DNA of 64,000 nucleotides, taken from assembly GCA_033977485.1 (NCBI GenBank), contig CM066994.1, forward strand, positions 50,803,155 through 50,867,154, in the 5' to 3' direction. Each line of letters begins with the position of its first letter. Positions within the stretch are counted from its first letter, which is position 1. The notes beneath the pieces were generated by a model. The model ran no database searches. It was not told the DNA's origin and saw only the letters and a program-made list of their open reading frames with translations. Positions 44,965-58,007 of the stretch are shown here, one piece after another. Source of the DNA: Hydrangea macrophylla. Lineage: Eukaryota > Streptophyta > Magnoliopsida > Cornales > Hydrangeaceae. Made by a program: the position numbers and the translations under genes.

Positions 44965-47146
44965 TGTCATGCCCCGTAACGGCAAAAATAGAAAAAAATA
45001 AATTTACTTTTTGGGTCCAAAGGCAGCGACGGGTGAAGTCACATGATTGTCCACACCATGCAGTGCTAAGCGACAAGAAGTAATAGTGTAACAAGAATGT
45101 AATCTAGGTTCTAATCACAACGTAACATAAAGTCAATAGAAGTTACTAACTATTTACACATCAGAGTCTCGAATCAAATGTAACACATCGGAAGTACAAA
45201 TGTCAAGGCAATATATGCCTGACTACAAAAGGGTTCTAAAACAGTAAAGACAATTAACTACAATTCTAGTCTAGTCTTCAGTTGGCGTAAAGGTAGTCCT
45301 CGGCATAGTAGTCTTCTTCGGTCTGACCTCCGTTAGGGTAGTTATTAGTAGGGACATCACAACCGGCATCATAGTCCTCGCCCGTAGGTCCTTCACCTGT
45401 ATAGTCATAACTAGGGTGCGCTGGAACATAGAAATATCCAGCGGCATAAACGCCGTCAGCTTAATGAAAGCTGAGTGAGTTAGATACTAGTAGGGTATCA
45501 ACTATTAAAGTTATTACAAGTTATAACACGATAATCATTATATTTAGTGAGGGTAACTCCTTTAAATCAAACCGATTATTCGATTACTAACGTCTTACTC
45601 ATTTTAAGACTGATAACACGTTTTGATAGGGGAATAAACTCGACAGTAGTTCAACTCTATAAATACACCATTGCTCATCCACCGCTTTTAAGAACATATG
45701 CACAGTCCACCGCATGTCATGGATACCACGTTAGTCCATCCCCCGCTTTTAAGAACATATGCACAGTCCACCGCATGTTAGGGATATAATGCTTTAATCA
45801 ATAGTACATCATCCTATGCCATGACTTAGCGACGTCTACCAGTGATCACGGTCCACCGCAGTCGTAGACACCTTCGTCTGTCTACCGATTTTAAGAAAAT
45901 ATGATTAGATCATCTGGCTATCTTAGGGCAAATGGTTCGGTTCACCGCAAGTCATAGACACCTTCGTTTGTCTACCGCTTTTAAGAACATATGATCGACC
46001 AAAGCCCGCCCACGCAAGGTTCCCGAATCTTAGCAAACCTACTTAAGTTCAACTCTATCACCGATACATGACAATCCCAATGTGGCCTGACTACTCTAAA
46101 TGAAATGAACGATAACTCCAAAAGATTTACGACTATTACGTTATCTACCGTCACAACATTATCCGTTAATCTTATCGTTACTATGATCCTACATTGCATT
46201 AACTCATCATCACATCTGTATTACAATAATAAAGCATGCTGGGAAATACTGAACAGTAAAGAAACAACTAACAGTTATCATAAGAAAATGGTATTCTGAA
46301 ACTTCCAATCGATTGGTAAAAGGTTCAATCGATTGGTATAAAAGTAGTATCAATCGATTGGAAAAAGGTTCAATCGATTGGATTATAATCCATGCCAATC
46401 GATTGCATAAAGTGTCAATCGATTGGGACCTGAAAGATGTCAATCGATTGGTAATAGGTTTAATCGATTGGAACTTCGCCTTCTTCACAGTGAAGACTGT
46501 CCAGCAACATATAAACGCGAATACATGGTTTCTTCTCCATTTCTTCATTTAAACGAGTCATAACATCAATGACAAGTTACCCAGTGAGTTTAGAACTCAC
46601 CTTAGGTGTCTAGGGTGTGTGTGGGAATGAGCATTGAAGCTTGGAGCTTCAATGGTGGCTCCTCTCTCTCTCCTCTGCTCTGTCTTCTTCTTTCTTCTTC
46701 TTCCTTCTTCTCTAGTCTTCTTCTCTTCTCTCAATCCATGGATGTGTGTGTGTGGGTGTATGTATATATGTATTTATGTGTGTATATATATGAGTGTATA
46801 TATGTATAAACACACACACACACATTCCCTCTCTCCTCTCTGATTTTTCTAAAAAGAAAAATGCAGGAAAAGGGCTCATATATATAGGGAGAAAGTGTTC
46901 ACGTGGACAAACCCTTGCCAGGGCAAAAGAATCTGCCCAGCTGCTTCCAATCGATTGGTATAAGCATTCGATTGGTATAAAGTTCAATCGATTGGTATTA
47001 GGTATTAATGCTCCAATCGATTGATAAAAGTGTCAATAGATTGGTATCCAAATTATACCAAAGGTAAGGCCAAGCTCATATAAGTATTAAAAGAAACACA
47101 CAGGGTCTTATTCACATAATATATAACAGAAATACAGGGTATTACA
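44965..47146 (-). repeat. 5' LTR of gypsy-F
   Basis: 2182 bp, minus strand TGTAATAC to CATGACA. Carries CAATCGATTG arrays at 46304-46473 and 46945-47043. Confidence 0.92.
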
Positions 47147-47431
47147 TGACTAATCTCAATCACTAGAGTGTCACTCTTAGTTAATATGCTAGTGCTTATA
47201 GTGCATTGACGGACTTGAGCTTTTCTATTGACACTTAATGCTGTCAAACAGTCAATAGAAACTCATAACTTGTATAAGGTACGTGTTCTCAATCTTGCGA
47301 CAATTATGAACACAGACTGTGGATATGGCTGCTTTGACTTACCAATCAGTGAGGTCTACAGAAGATCAACACCTGGGTATCTTGGGTATGTCATGTTCAT
47401 AGGGTTATGAACATATATTGTCAAGACAGAA
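47147..47431 (+). mobile_element. Continuation of the outer copia-2 LTR, truncated
   Basis: After the duplicated TGACT the sequence continues the copia-2 LTR from its position 278 to about 560 (matches 29294-29573), then ends abruptly at 47431. The last 940 bp of that LTR are missing. Confidence 0.88.
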
Positions 47432-48179
47432 TTGAATTTTTTTTATGAAAATCTTCAAAGAAAGGGAGAGATTTATAATTTTCAAAAGTACTTTTGAACC
47501 ATCAATGCCCGAGGTCTCGAAAACCAAGGTAGGAATTTCGAAATTCTCTGAAATCTAGGGAGAATATTTTAGAAGGACTTTGTGAAATTGAATTTCAAAG
47601 CAAATTTTCTAAAGGAATATTCCTAGAATTTTCAAAACACTTGGGTTTTCAAGGAAGTGCTAGTATTTTCAAAGTTTTAAAAAATCGTCCTTGAGTAATG
47701 ATTGGATATTCGGATAAAGACCATATTACCCTAAAGGAACCCACCATACAGGGTTTGATGATGCCTTCGCATACACGTCCTCATCATCCACATAATCCCT
47801 TACGGGCAAATACAAATGATTCATCACATTATCCTAATCAAAGATGATAATCAAGATTCTAATTGAAGGGTTCTATAGAAACTATATGCAAAGGCCAGGT
47901 TTTAGTCTCATAAAGGGTCCATTAGCAAGCTAAGGGCTCCATATACCGCACGCGGTACAAGGCTAATGGTGCCTACATGCTACCAAAATCTCTTGACAAA
48001 TGGAGGAAAGGGGGCCCTCCACCCACAAGGCAATGGTCTCAAGTAGTCGCGGTGAAAGAACAATGCAAGTGCAAATGCAGGCAGAAACAACACGATTATT
48101 GAATTAATAACAAGGATATTTATTGGCTCAAGTCAAACCCTCAAAGAGCAAGAAAACATAAGTTTCATGTTCAAATACC
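47432..48179 (-). mobile_element. Leader of a minus-strand gypsy element (gypsy-E)
   Basis: Lies downstream (minus strand) of the gypsy-E primer site. No ORF. The gypsy-E coding region is absent; the leader ends at the truncated copia-2 LTR, a deletion or recombination junction. Confidence 0.5.
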
Positions 48180-48196
48180 CAGTGGAGTCGCCAGAT
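48180..48196 (-). other. Primer-binding site of gypsy-E
   Basis: Minus strand ATCTGGCGACTCCACTG, right after the LTR end GGGTCAACA; the form TGGCGACTC is typical of plant gypsy elements. Confidence 0.75.
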
Positions 48197-49230
48197 TGTT
48201 GACCCATCGAGCGCAGGTGGGGAGGTCCTGTCGTTTCCCTCGATAGTGTCTTGGGACGGATCCAAGGAGCACACTTCAGGGAACTAGAACTTCCTTATGC
48301 GGTCCTAGAGACAAAGAGTCGCCACCTAATTTTTATCAGGAATTAGGAAACCAAATTTGACTCGCCCAAAATTAAATTAGGTTACTCGCCCTTCATCACC
48401 AGAAACAGGTTCGAGGGTCTTGGTACGAGAGGTTAAGGAGCCCGAGCATGACTAAAGCACCCCCTTCTCGCCCTACCGAATGGTAGGCCTTGATTCAAAT
48501 GTCCTTGTTCTTATTTCATAATAAGTGTTGTTTCCTCAATCATACTAGATAATATATACATGGCAAAAAGAACATCAAATGAAAATTATTTCAAGAGATT
48601 AAATCAAGTGGCAAATAGATGCACAAGTAACACAAGAGAGAGAGGTATACTCACAGTGTCTAGTCCCGCTCGGGACCGATGCAAATAAAGGAAACGTGTC
48701 ATGATATGCAAGAGGGAACAAGAAAAACTTACATTGGGTTGACTCAAGTGGAGTCACAAAAAGCAAGAGAAAGGAAACGTAGATAATCTGTTTCTAACAA
48801 ATAAGCACGTAAACAGAGACTATCTTAAAGGAATTGTGTCATTGAAAACAAAGTTGTAGACTTAGAAAAATTCTAAGAGAAAGGGTAGAGAAAGTACATG
48901 ATACATGGGCAATAAGCCACATATAGACGAGGCAAACTCACAAATTGAAGTCCGGGTCCACGGCATTCAATTCTCTGCGCTAAAACACCAAGGAATACCC
49001 AAGCATTGCAAAAATACAAACAAACAAATGATATGCATGATAATCAAGAAGAAGATGTCATCAATCAAATTTCCAGATTCAGCAGCCTCTAATGAATCCT
49101 ATAAAAAGTGATCTTAAACAAGAGTTGGGTTAAAACCCTTTTACAGAAAGTTAGATACATGTCTTAGGGAACTTTTCCAAAAAGTAGGACTTCATTAGCA
49201 TTTTTGAAGTTTGAGAAATAAGAGTTTTGG

Positions 49231-49259
49231 GAACAGTGGATCAGAACTGTCCACTGTTC
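49231..49259. repeat. Perfect hairpin in the gypsy-E LTR
   Basis: GAACAGTGGA (49231-49240) and TCCACTGTTC (49250-49259) are exact inverted repeats with a 9-nt loop. Confidence 0.9.
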
Positions 49260-50147
49260 TAGTAAAAATCATAATTAATTCTAAACACATCATATGAAGC
49301 TCTATTTGGTGTCAAAAGAAAGCTATTTCATTATAGTATATGAAAAAAATAATCTCACAGTCATTTGATGATCATAAGGTCTCTGAAAAATTGTTTTAAC
49401 CAGAGTCTGTCGTTCTAGAAATTTGATATCATTTGACAAAGGAATGTAAAATATAATAGAAGTTCATGAATCATGTTAATCAAGTTGATCTAGGATTTTG
49501 ATCTCTCATCCATTTATCCTAGATGATTTCTAAACCAATTTTTATTCATCAATTGTTGTTGAGTGATCAAGGTACGACCATTTTGTATACATAATCATGA
49601 TTGTAGTTAAACTTAGAAAATTCTAGAATAGATGTATCAACTTCAAACGCTTGAAAACTGATCTTAAATCGATTGCATGATCACAATTTTATATCGGCAT
49701 ATGGATACATGAGTAAGGAATCATTCCCAAAAAGCGGATCATCGATAACTATTATCTATTTTCTAAAATTCAAATACAAGAGACAATGTTCAAATCTGTC
49801 AACCGATTTCTCAACAATTTCTAAAAATAGCATATGGATCCTAATGATTCTCAAAATGGATCGAATGAAAGCTAATGCATCAGAGTTTACCCAGAAAATT
49901 TGAAATCCATCAAACTATGGGTTTTGATGGACCAAATCTTATAGAAAAAACTAATCTGCTTTGTTGAATTTTATCTAGTTCATTTTAAAGTGTGAGGAAA
50001 ACATCTTAGGTGATAGTTTAAGTTGAGATCAAACTCATATATCAATTTGATTATCATAATTCCCAATCAATTTAGCCCTCAAGTTCTATGAAGAACTTTA
50101 GATCATGGATCAAAGGGACTTACAAATATCCTCTTGGAGATGAAATT

Positions 50148-50814
50148 TGTTAGAATATTTTAACAAATATACATATATATACATTAATATGAGATAATAA
50201 ATTTTTTTTTAGAAAAAGAATTGTATTTATTGGGTGTGTCAAATCCTATCTTTGACTTGGTCTACACAATCCCATAAATCCCTCCGCTATGCTCAATTTA
50301 AGTGATTTGATCCACTTTTCTTCCTTCCCATTTTAGATACATAACGTACACTTCCCTTTTGTATATACATATGTGTATATATGTGGAATAGACATGCAAG
50401 TATAGATACACGAAAAAGACAAAAGAAAAAAAAGTAGTGTGCTTTTACTCACTGCCTTCCTCTCTCTTTAGAGTTATTTTGCTTTTTCTTCTTTTGTCCC
50501 ATCAAAATAAAGTGGTTTTTTGTGAATGTGAGATTTTAGTGATTGATCAATTGACAGTTATTTTTCGGGCAATATAGAATTATTTTGAGCTTTCGGTGTA
50601 GTTTATTTTCTATTCAGTTAGTGCATAAAATTGAATAGAAATATCAAAGTGTGTTGGGCTGTTGTATCCTGGGGGTTGACCACCATCCTGTGCACCGGTG
50701 AGAAAATCGAGGAGACGCGAAATCAACCTTAAAGAGAGCGACCTAGTCTGCGCCTCGGCCCGTTACTGTTTTGGACTTCCACTATCAAAGCTTTTTCAGC
50801 ACAGTTTATCAACA
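50148..50814 (+). repeat. 5' LTR of copia-C
   Basis: 667 bp, TG...CA. Confidence 0.92.
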
Positions 50815-50835
50815 ATTTTAAGGTTGAATAGCCTC

Positions 50836-51740
50836 ATGGAAGCCAATCAGCATACTGCTTCTATCAGTGACAACAGTCACAACCGCCATTTTCGATTCGA
50901 AGGCCAATTCTTCAAGCGCTGGAAAACCAAGATGCTGTTCTACATGTCTTTGCTGAAGGTTGCATTTGTTCTTGATGAACCAAACCCGAGGGACTCAGAT
51001 ATGCTAGAACCTGAGAAATCTCATCAAGCACAAAAATGGGAATGCTGATTTCAACTGCAAATATTACATCCTCAATGGGCTTCCAGACGAGCTTTACGAT
51101 TTCTATGCCGAGTTGCTAACGGCTGCTGATGTTTAGAATGCACTTCAAAAGAAATACGACACTGAAGAGGCCGGAGCAAAAAAATACGCTGTAAGTCGTT
51201 ATTTAAAATACCAAATGGTAGATGAAAATTCGGTTGTCTCACAGTGCCATGAACTTTAGAAAATAGTTCATGAAATTCTTCAGAGGGGATGAAAATAGAT
51301 GAACAATTCCATGTCGCAATTTTAATTGATAAACTACCCCCCTCTTGGAAGGACTTCAGGAACTCTTTAAGGCACAAGTCGAAAGAGTTTTCTATGGAGA
51401 GTCTAATTGTGAGACTCCGAATCGAGGAGGAATCTAGACTGCAAGACCAAAAGGAGGAAAATTATGTGCCAGCCAAAATTAATACTGTTATCCCCCAACA
51501 AAATAAAAATAAAGCTTTGAAACCAGCCCCTAAAAATTTTAAAAATAAAAATGGGCAGAAAATTAATTTTGGACAAAAACAAAAATTTGTTTCAAATTAG
51601 AGCCAGAACCATTTCAAAAAGAATACGAACCAAGGACCTCCTTCAAGACAAAATCATTCCAGTGGATGTTTTGTTTGTGGACATCCCGGGCACTTTGCTC
51701 GGAATTGCCGGAAGCGCCAGTCTGCTCCTCAGGCTAACGT
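50836..51740 (+). pseudogene. copia-C gag
   Basis: ATG at 50836: EANQHTASISDNSHNRHFRF. A frame change and stops follow between 51045 and 51290, then [19 protein letters not shown], a TAG at 51598-51600 in frame, and the zinc knuckle CFVCGHPGHFARNC (about 51667-51708) with all four metal ligands. RNA-packaging polyprotein segment, not translatable in full. Confidence 0.87.
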
Positions 51741-54217
51741 GACCGAAGAGCCACTTGTGGCTATGATTACGGAAATAAATTCCATGACAGTTTCTGAAGG
51801 TTGGTGGATTGATACCGGGGCCTCGCGGCACGTGTGTAACAATTGTGATTGGTTCAAGAGCTACTCTCTTGTGGAGAATGAAAAAGTTTTACTTGGTGAT
51901 TCACACACCACCAAGGTGTTGGGTACTAGCAATGTCGAGCTAAATTTTACCTCCGGAAAGAAATTGATTTTGAAGGATGTACTGCATACTTCGGAGATCA
52001 GGAAAAATTTAGTTTATGGTATTTTGATTAATAAGGCTGGTTTTAGCCAAACTATTGGGGTGATCAGTATGTAATCACTAAGTCTGGAATGTTTGTTGGG
52101 AAAGGATATGCATGTGAGGGCATGTTTAAGTTGAACATTTCTGAAATTAATAAATGCTCTATTTCTGTTTATATTTTGTCTAGTTTTGTGAATGTTTGGC
52201 ATGCTAGGTTTTGTCATATTAATAAAAAATATGTGGATAATATGAGCAAACTTGGATTAATTCCTAGTTTAAGTAATGAACAATTTGAACATTGTATCTC
52301 GTGTAGGCAAGCAAAAATTGCAAAAACACCACATAAAAGTGTTGTTTGAAATTATGAGTTATTAGAATTAATTCATAGTGATCTATGTGAATTTGAAAGA
52401 ATTTTGACACGTGGTGGAAAAAGATATTTTATTACTTTTATTGATGATTCTTCAAAATACACATATGTTTATCTTTTGAAAAATAAAAATGATGCTTTTG
52501 ATGCTTTTAAGATTTATTTAAATGAAGTTGAAAATCAATTTGAAAGAAAAATTAAAAGGGTTAGAACTGATAGAGGCACAGAATATGGAGAAACAGAATT
52601 TAGTAATTTTTTAGAATCCCACGGTATTGTTCATGAAACTACAGCTCGTTATTCACATGAAATGAATGGTGTAGCCGAACGTAAATATAGGACTTTTACA
52701 AAACTTGTTGTTGCTTTACTTGTGAGTACTGGAGCTCCCACTAATCTTTGGGGAGAAGCCTTATTAACTATTTACTATGTCTTAAATAGAGTTCCTCACT
52801 CTAAAACAAAAATTACTCCATATGAACTTTGGAAAAATAGAAAGCCAAATTTAAATTATTTTCGAGTTTGGGGTTGTTTGGCATATGTTAGACTTCCTGT
52901 TCCTAAGAGGTACAAACTTGCTAGTAGAGCTGTAGAATGTGCATTTTTGGAATATGCTTATAATAGTAAGGCTTACAGATTTTTAGACAAAAAAAAATGT
53001 TATATTTGAGTCTATTGATGTTGATTTTTATGTAGATAGATTTCCTTTTAAATTAAGGGATAGTGGGGGTTCCCAACCTCCTATTTCCGTCCCTTCTAGA
53101 CCCATTGATTCTAGTGTGCATGATAGAGATAACAACATAGAATCTGAACCTCATAGAAATAAGCGAGCTAAGCTCTCAAAAGACTTTGGACCCGACTTTT
53201 ATACATTTGATCTGGGAGGAGATCCTTCTTGTTTACAGGATGCTCTCAACTCTTCAGAAGCCATTCAAGATGAGATGGACTCTATTACGTCCAACCGTAC
53301 TTGGGAACTTGTAGACTTACCACCTGGATGTAAAACCATAGGTTGTAAATGGGTCCTTAAAAAGAAACTTAAACCCAATGGTTCTATTGAAAAATACAAT
53401 GCTTGATTAGTAGCTAAGGGGTTTAAACAAAAGGAAAATATTGACTTTTTTGATACAGATTCTCCAGTTACACGTATTACTTCTATTAGAGTTTTATTAG
53501 CTGTTGCTGCTATTCATGATTTATATATTCATCAAATGGATGTTAAAACAACTTTTTTAAATGGAGAATTAGAGGAGGAAATTTATTTGGATCAACCTGA
53601 GGGTTTTATCGATCCGAATAATAAAAATAAAGTTTGTAAACTAATTAAATCATTATATGGTTTAAAACAAGCACCCAAACAGTGGCATGAAAAATTTGAT
53701 CAAACTATTATTTCAAATGGTTTCAAAATTAATGAGAGTGACAAATGTACTTATTATAAATACAATGATGGAGTATGTGTTATGATATGTCTATATGTGG
53801 ATGATTTATTAATTTTCGGTTCTACTTTAGAGATTATAAAAGAGACCAAAAATTTCTTGTCACTTAATTTTGACATGAAAAACTTGGGTGATGCCAATGT
53901 AATTTTGGGGATAAAAATTACAAGAACACCTATTGGCATTTCTATTAATCAATCTCATTATATTGAAAAAGTTTTGCAAAAATATAATTATTTTGATTCA
54001 AAGCCTGTTTGTACTCCTTTTGATCCGAGTATTAAATTATTCCCCAATGAGGGTGACATAATTGATCAAAAGAAATATGCTAGTATTATTGGGAGTTTAA
54101 GATATGCTACAGATTGTACTAGACCTGATATTGCCTACGCAGTTGGAGTTCTATGTAGGTATACTAGCAAACCTAGCATAGAACATTGGAATGCAATTGA
54201 TAGAATAATGAGATATT
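51741..54217 (+). pseudogene. copia-C protease, integrase, RT and start of RNase H
   Basis: Protease WWIDTGASRHVC near 51803. Frame change near 52060. Integrase with VWHARFCHIN, a stop at 52348, FITFIDDSSKYTYVY, RTDRGTEYG and MNGVAERKYR. Frame changes near 53005 and a stop at 53404. RT with MDVKTTFLNGELEEEIYLDQ and YVDD at 53794-53805, then GSLRYATDCTRPDIAYAVG. It breaks at 54217 where the solo LTR sits and resumes at 57479. Confidence 0.9.
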
Positions 54218-57200
54218 TGTGGACACCGGAATTCCGCCTCTCTGTACTTTTGGTTTGAAATTTGTTTGATTTTGAATCAAAGGAAGAAAATGGTTTGTTG
54301 AAAACAGATACAGAGTCGCCACTTGGTCTTTAAGGAACCAAGAAACCTAATTTTGACTCACCCAAACGGATAAAGGGCACCGGCCCTTCATAACCAAAGA
54401 ACTTGGCTCGGGGTTTTGGTACGAGAGAGGAAGGAGCCTTTGTCGCGACTAAAACACCCTCAACTCGCCCCGTCTTTCGACGGGCATCAATTAGCATCCA
54501 AATAATCATCTTATACTATGTATGGTTCGGCAATTAATACTATGATAGTATATTACATTACATAAGAAACTTGAAAATGGAAGATCTAAAGATAAAATAT
54601 CGTTCATAAGATCTAAATCAAATATTATGCAATGTAAAGTGAAAGATCACACAAATAAACCTAGGAAAAATTGTCTAATCACGTATCAAGTAATTAAGTT
54701 TTCCTAATCTAAAGGGGACATGAATTGTTAAATAAATAAAAGAAATCAAAATATGCTTAGCAAGCTAGTATGATGCATGTTAATCCTTGAGAAAAGAAGA
54801 CCTCTCAATCCCCGGGACGGATGAGAAAGGAAGATTAGATCGGGGAAAGCATGAACGTGTGATCAAATTCACTCCTTATAATCTTCTTAGATTAGGAGCC
54901 ATGAAAGCACCAAATCTTGCATGGATGCAATGTATGTATCTAGAATGTGCCAAGGTTGTAGTGTGCTTTGTGTTCATGGATTCCTAGAATGACTTAGAAG
55001 TCTAAAATGTATATGAATGAATGAATGAAATCAACATGGGATATGTACAAATGTAGTATGAACTATTCCCTAAGATATGAACTAATTTGGAATGCATACA
55101 AGCATCAAATCAAAGAGTGAAAATTAAAATGTGCTTGCTGTGAATAGTGGACAGAACAGTAGCATGATCTTTTGGAAATTGAAACAAGGGGTTAGGAGTG
55201 TTTTCAATGCATGATTTTTATCGAGATCTTCCTTATTGTGTCTAGAACACAACCCAAAAATCCAATCTTGGATAGCTATCACAGATTGAGAAAAATCATA
55301 TAAACAATGAAGGTCACTCAGAAACAGAGTCCGTACTGTCGACTGAAACGTTGAAAAATCTTAGAAAATGAAAACTAATGATCTAGAGGCCCATTTTATA
55401 CAGAAAGTTCCCTAAGACGTTGAAGTGTAAGGGAAAAATAAGTTAGGACAACCCTTTTTGGAAAAGTGTTCTGGAAAAGAAGTTGGAAGTGGACCTAGCT
55501 GCTGTGACAGAAAAGACAATGTATGGAAGGAATGTTTGGGTCCAAATGGACCATTTCCAAGTACTTCCAAGTCAAACCAAAAATCATGGGTGTTCTCCAA
55601 TGAGTTAGGAAGACTTTCCAAGTGGCCTTGCATCCATATGTTGAGTATTGAGTCCTAGAGAAATCTTTGAACTCAGCTCACTCACTGTTTTGACTCATTA
55701 TTTTGAAGATTTTGGAGAAAACAAGGTTTTGTTTCTTGAAACCAAAATGAGAGGGATTGAGAGGGGTTTTGAAATAGATGTTTTTAAAACATATTTTCAA
55801 TACTCAATAAGGATTATAGACACTTAAAATGCCAATATCAAACTCATCATCAAGAACCTCCAAGATTGTTGGAGAGATTTATTTTACTTTGAACATAACT
55901 TCAAGAATACCTTGGAGGTATTGAAGTTATGATCATCATCTATCAAACATGTTTTTGAGGTCAAGAGCTACTATCCATAAGGATTCACTCACCTCAAACT
56001 TCATGTCATCATCTAGATGATGATGAACTAGTAAGTAAATAAAGAAAATAAAAAAGAAATGAGGTAAGAAGAGATGAATATAATATGAATAAGCAAGTAA
56101 AAAGCAATCAATAGATGATAATCAATGTGATTTTGGACTTGTAGCTTGGTGTTTCACTCATAGATTTTGACATTTGGACATGGAAGTAGCTTCCTAACTC
56201 AAGAATGCTCAAGAATGGTGATTGGGGGTGTTTGGAATGTGAAGTATAAGAGAGGTAATGGAAGAACACAAGATTAAAACTCACTTTCAATTCTATAGCA
56301 AAATGGTAGGAAGAAGCTCCTTTTCTCTCTTCTAAACCTATCTCTATCTCTCTTCTTCTCTACAACTTTTCAAGCTTTTGCACTTGGCCCCTTCAAAATG
56401 AAGAGCAATGGGGGGTTTAAATAGGCCAATTTGGGGTGGTTTTGGGGTTTTAGAAGTACTCCCATTGGTCCCATACAACTGTGAACACAAAACTATGTCG
56501 TTTTGGCTTTCAATTAATCAAATTGGACCCCCAAAAAAAATTACAAAAATGGACTCTGCGAGGGTTGAGTACCGCGGAGGCACTGGGCCTGTGCCGCGGC
56601 GGCAGTGGGCCAGTGCCGCGGCGGCACTGCTCCTCAGACGTCCAGAAATTTACGTTTAGGCCCCCAGAGGTTCCGGTATTCGCGAAAAGGCCCTATTTCG
56701 TCCGAAATTCACAGAAAATGCATACGAACTCCAAATTGAGGTTGTGATATACCGTTGGAAAAGTAATGGAGTCTACTTTACATAAAAATTGTTCGGGGAT
56801 AGGTCACTTTGAAAAGTTTTGCGGTATTTGCGATAAAAGCCAATTTGATCGCCTTTTTCGCTTTTGGAAATTTATAATAAATTCATTTTAAATCCAGAAA
56901 TTATGTGTGATATATCGTTGGAAAGCTATTGACCTCTAGTATCCATGAAAAATATTTGAAAATTGTTTCGGAACCCCGGTTCCAAAGTCAAATTCTGGTC
57001 AAACTGGTCAAACCTGGGATTCTCGGGAAGTTCTGGAAACCTCCGAGAGTTCCCGGGAGCTGATGTTTTCGCTCGATTTTCTTTCGGAACTTGTTTTTAA
57101 CACTTTTTCATGATTTAAAAATGATTTCGGTGAATTCGGACGACTTTGGTCAAACTTGGTCAAACCTGGTCAAACCTTGGTCAAACCGGTCAACGGGGAC

Positions 57201-57473
57201 TTCCGGGACTTTCGGGGGTCTCTGGGAGCCGACGATTTCATCCAATTTTCTTTTAAAACTCATTTGAATACTTTTCTTACGACGTAGCATGTTTCCAAAA
57301 CTTTGGGATCAAATCTGGGAGTTTTCTGGCTTTCAGGGGCATTTTGGTCATTCTGAGCATTTTGAGAAATAGAACCGACTTCCAGGAGTCCTTTTGAGTC
57401 CTTTTTCGATCATTGTGAACCACCAAGCTATGGGTCTCCTAAATCTGATAGCCGACAAAATGGGGTGTCTACA
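54218..57473 (-). mobile_element. Solo gypsy LTR, 3.26 kb, inside copia-C
   Basis: TGTGGACACC to GGTGTCTACA, flanked by ATATT (54213-54217 and 57474-57478). The copia reading is restored across it (IMRYL joins LKRTINLGIHYNK). No ORF, primer site or second LTR is visible inside, so it is best read as a solo LTR left after LTR-LTR recombination. It holds three copies of a CCGCGG-centred palindrome (56570-56629) and tandem GGTCAAAC repeats (57149-57195). Confidence 0.88.
56570..56629. repeat. Array of three GTGCCGCGGCGGCAC-like palindromes
   Basis: Three units of about 21 bp with CCGCGG cores and GGCACTG/GGCAGTG flanks in an otherwise AT-rich LTR. Confidence 0.9.
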
Positions 57474-58007
57474 ATATTAAAAAGAACTATTAATTTGGGT
57501 ATTCACTATAATAAGTTTCCCGCTGTACTTGAAGGTTACAGTGTTGTCGAATGGAATACCCTATCGGAAGACTCCAAAGCCACGAGTGGCTATATTTTTA
57601 GTATTGGTGGTGGAGCGGTTTCTTGGAAATCTAAGAAACAGACTATTATAGCTCAGTCCACCATGGAGTTTGAGCTAATTGCATTGTCTGTAGCTAGTGA
57701 GGAGGCTAGTTGGTTGCGTAGCTTCTTATCAGATATACCTGTCTGGCTTAGGCTAGTTCCAGCTACTTTGATACACTGTGACAACACTGCTGCCATAGGA
57801 AGAGTTCAGAACCAATATTATAATGAAAAATCATGACAAATACGTCGTTAGCACAGTACTGTGAGAGAGTTTATTTCGGAGGGTTATGTTACTATTGATT
57901 TTGTGAGATTAGGAGATAATCTCGCAGGCCCGTTAACCAAAGCTTTGGCAAGAGAAAAGGTATGGAGTACCTCTAAGGGTATGGGACTTAAGCCCATTAA
58001 TAATTGA
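57474..58007 (+). pseudogene. copia-C RNase H, C-terminal part
   Basis: Starts after the duplicated ATATT: EDSKATSGYIFSIGGGAVSW, QTIIAQSTMEFELIAL and IHCDNTAAIGRVQN are typical copia RNase H. A stop at 57834-57836 is followed in the same reading by FISEGYVTIDFVRLGDNLA and PLTKALAREKV to a final stop at 58005-58007. Confidence 0.9.

Larger units (their letters stand above)
26085..47146 (-). mobile_element. Chromodomain Ty3/gypsy element (gypsy-F, Tekay-like), minus strand
   Basis: LTRs 26085-28278 (3') and 44965-47146 (5'). TGACT is duplicated at 26080-26084 and 47147-47151, inside the copia-2 LTR, whose sequence is continuous if the element is removed. The minus-strand order is: primer site 44945-44957, extra acidic ORF, gag, protease, RT, RNase H, integrase, chromodomain. 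A copia element (29017-39631) splits the integrase. The 2.18-2.19-kb LTRs differ by a few per cent and by small indels, so this insertion is older than the copia in it. Confidence 0.95.

Noticed and set aside
54218..57473. Complete gypsy element rather than a solo LTR
   Set aside because: No primer site, purine tract, internal repeat of its ends or coding similarity inside; only the outer TG...CA and ATATT duplication are seen.
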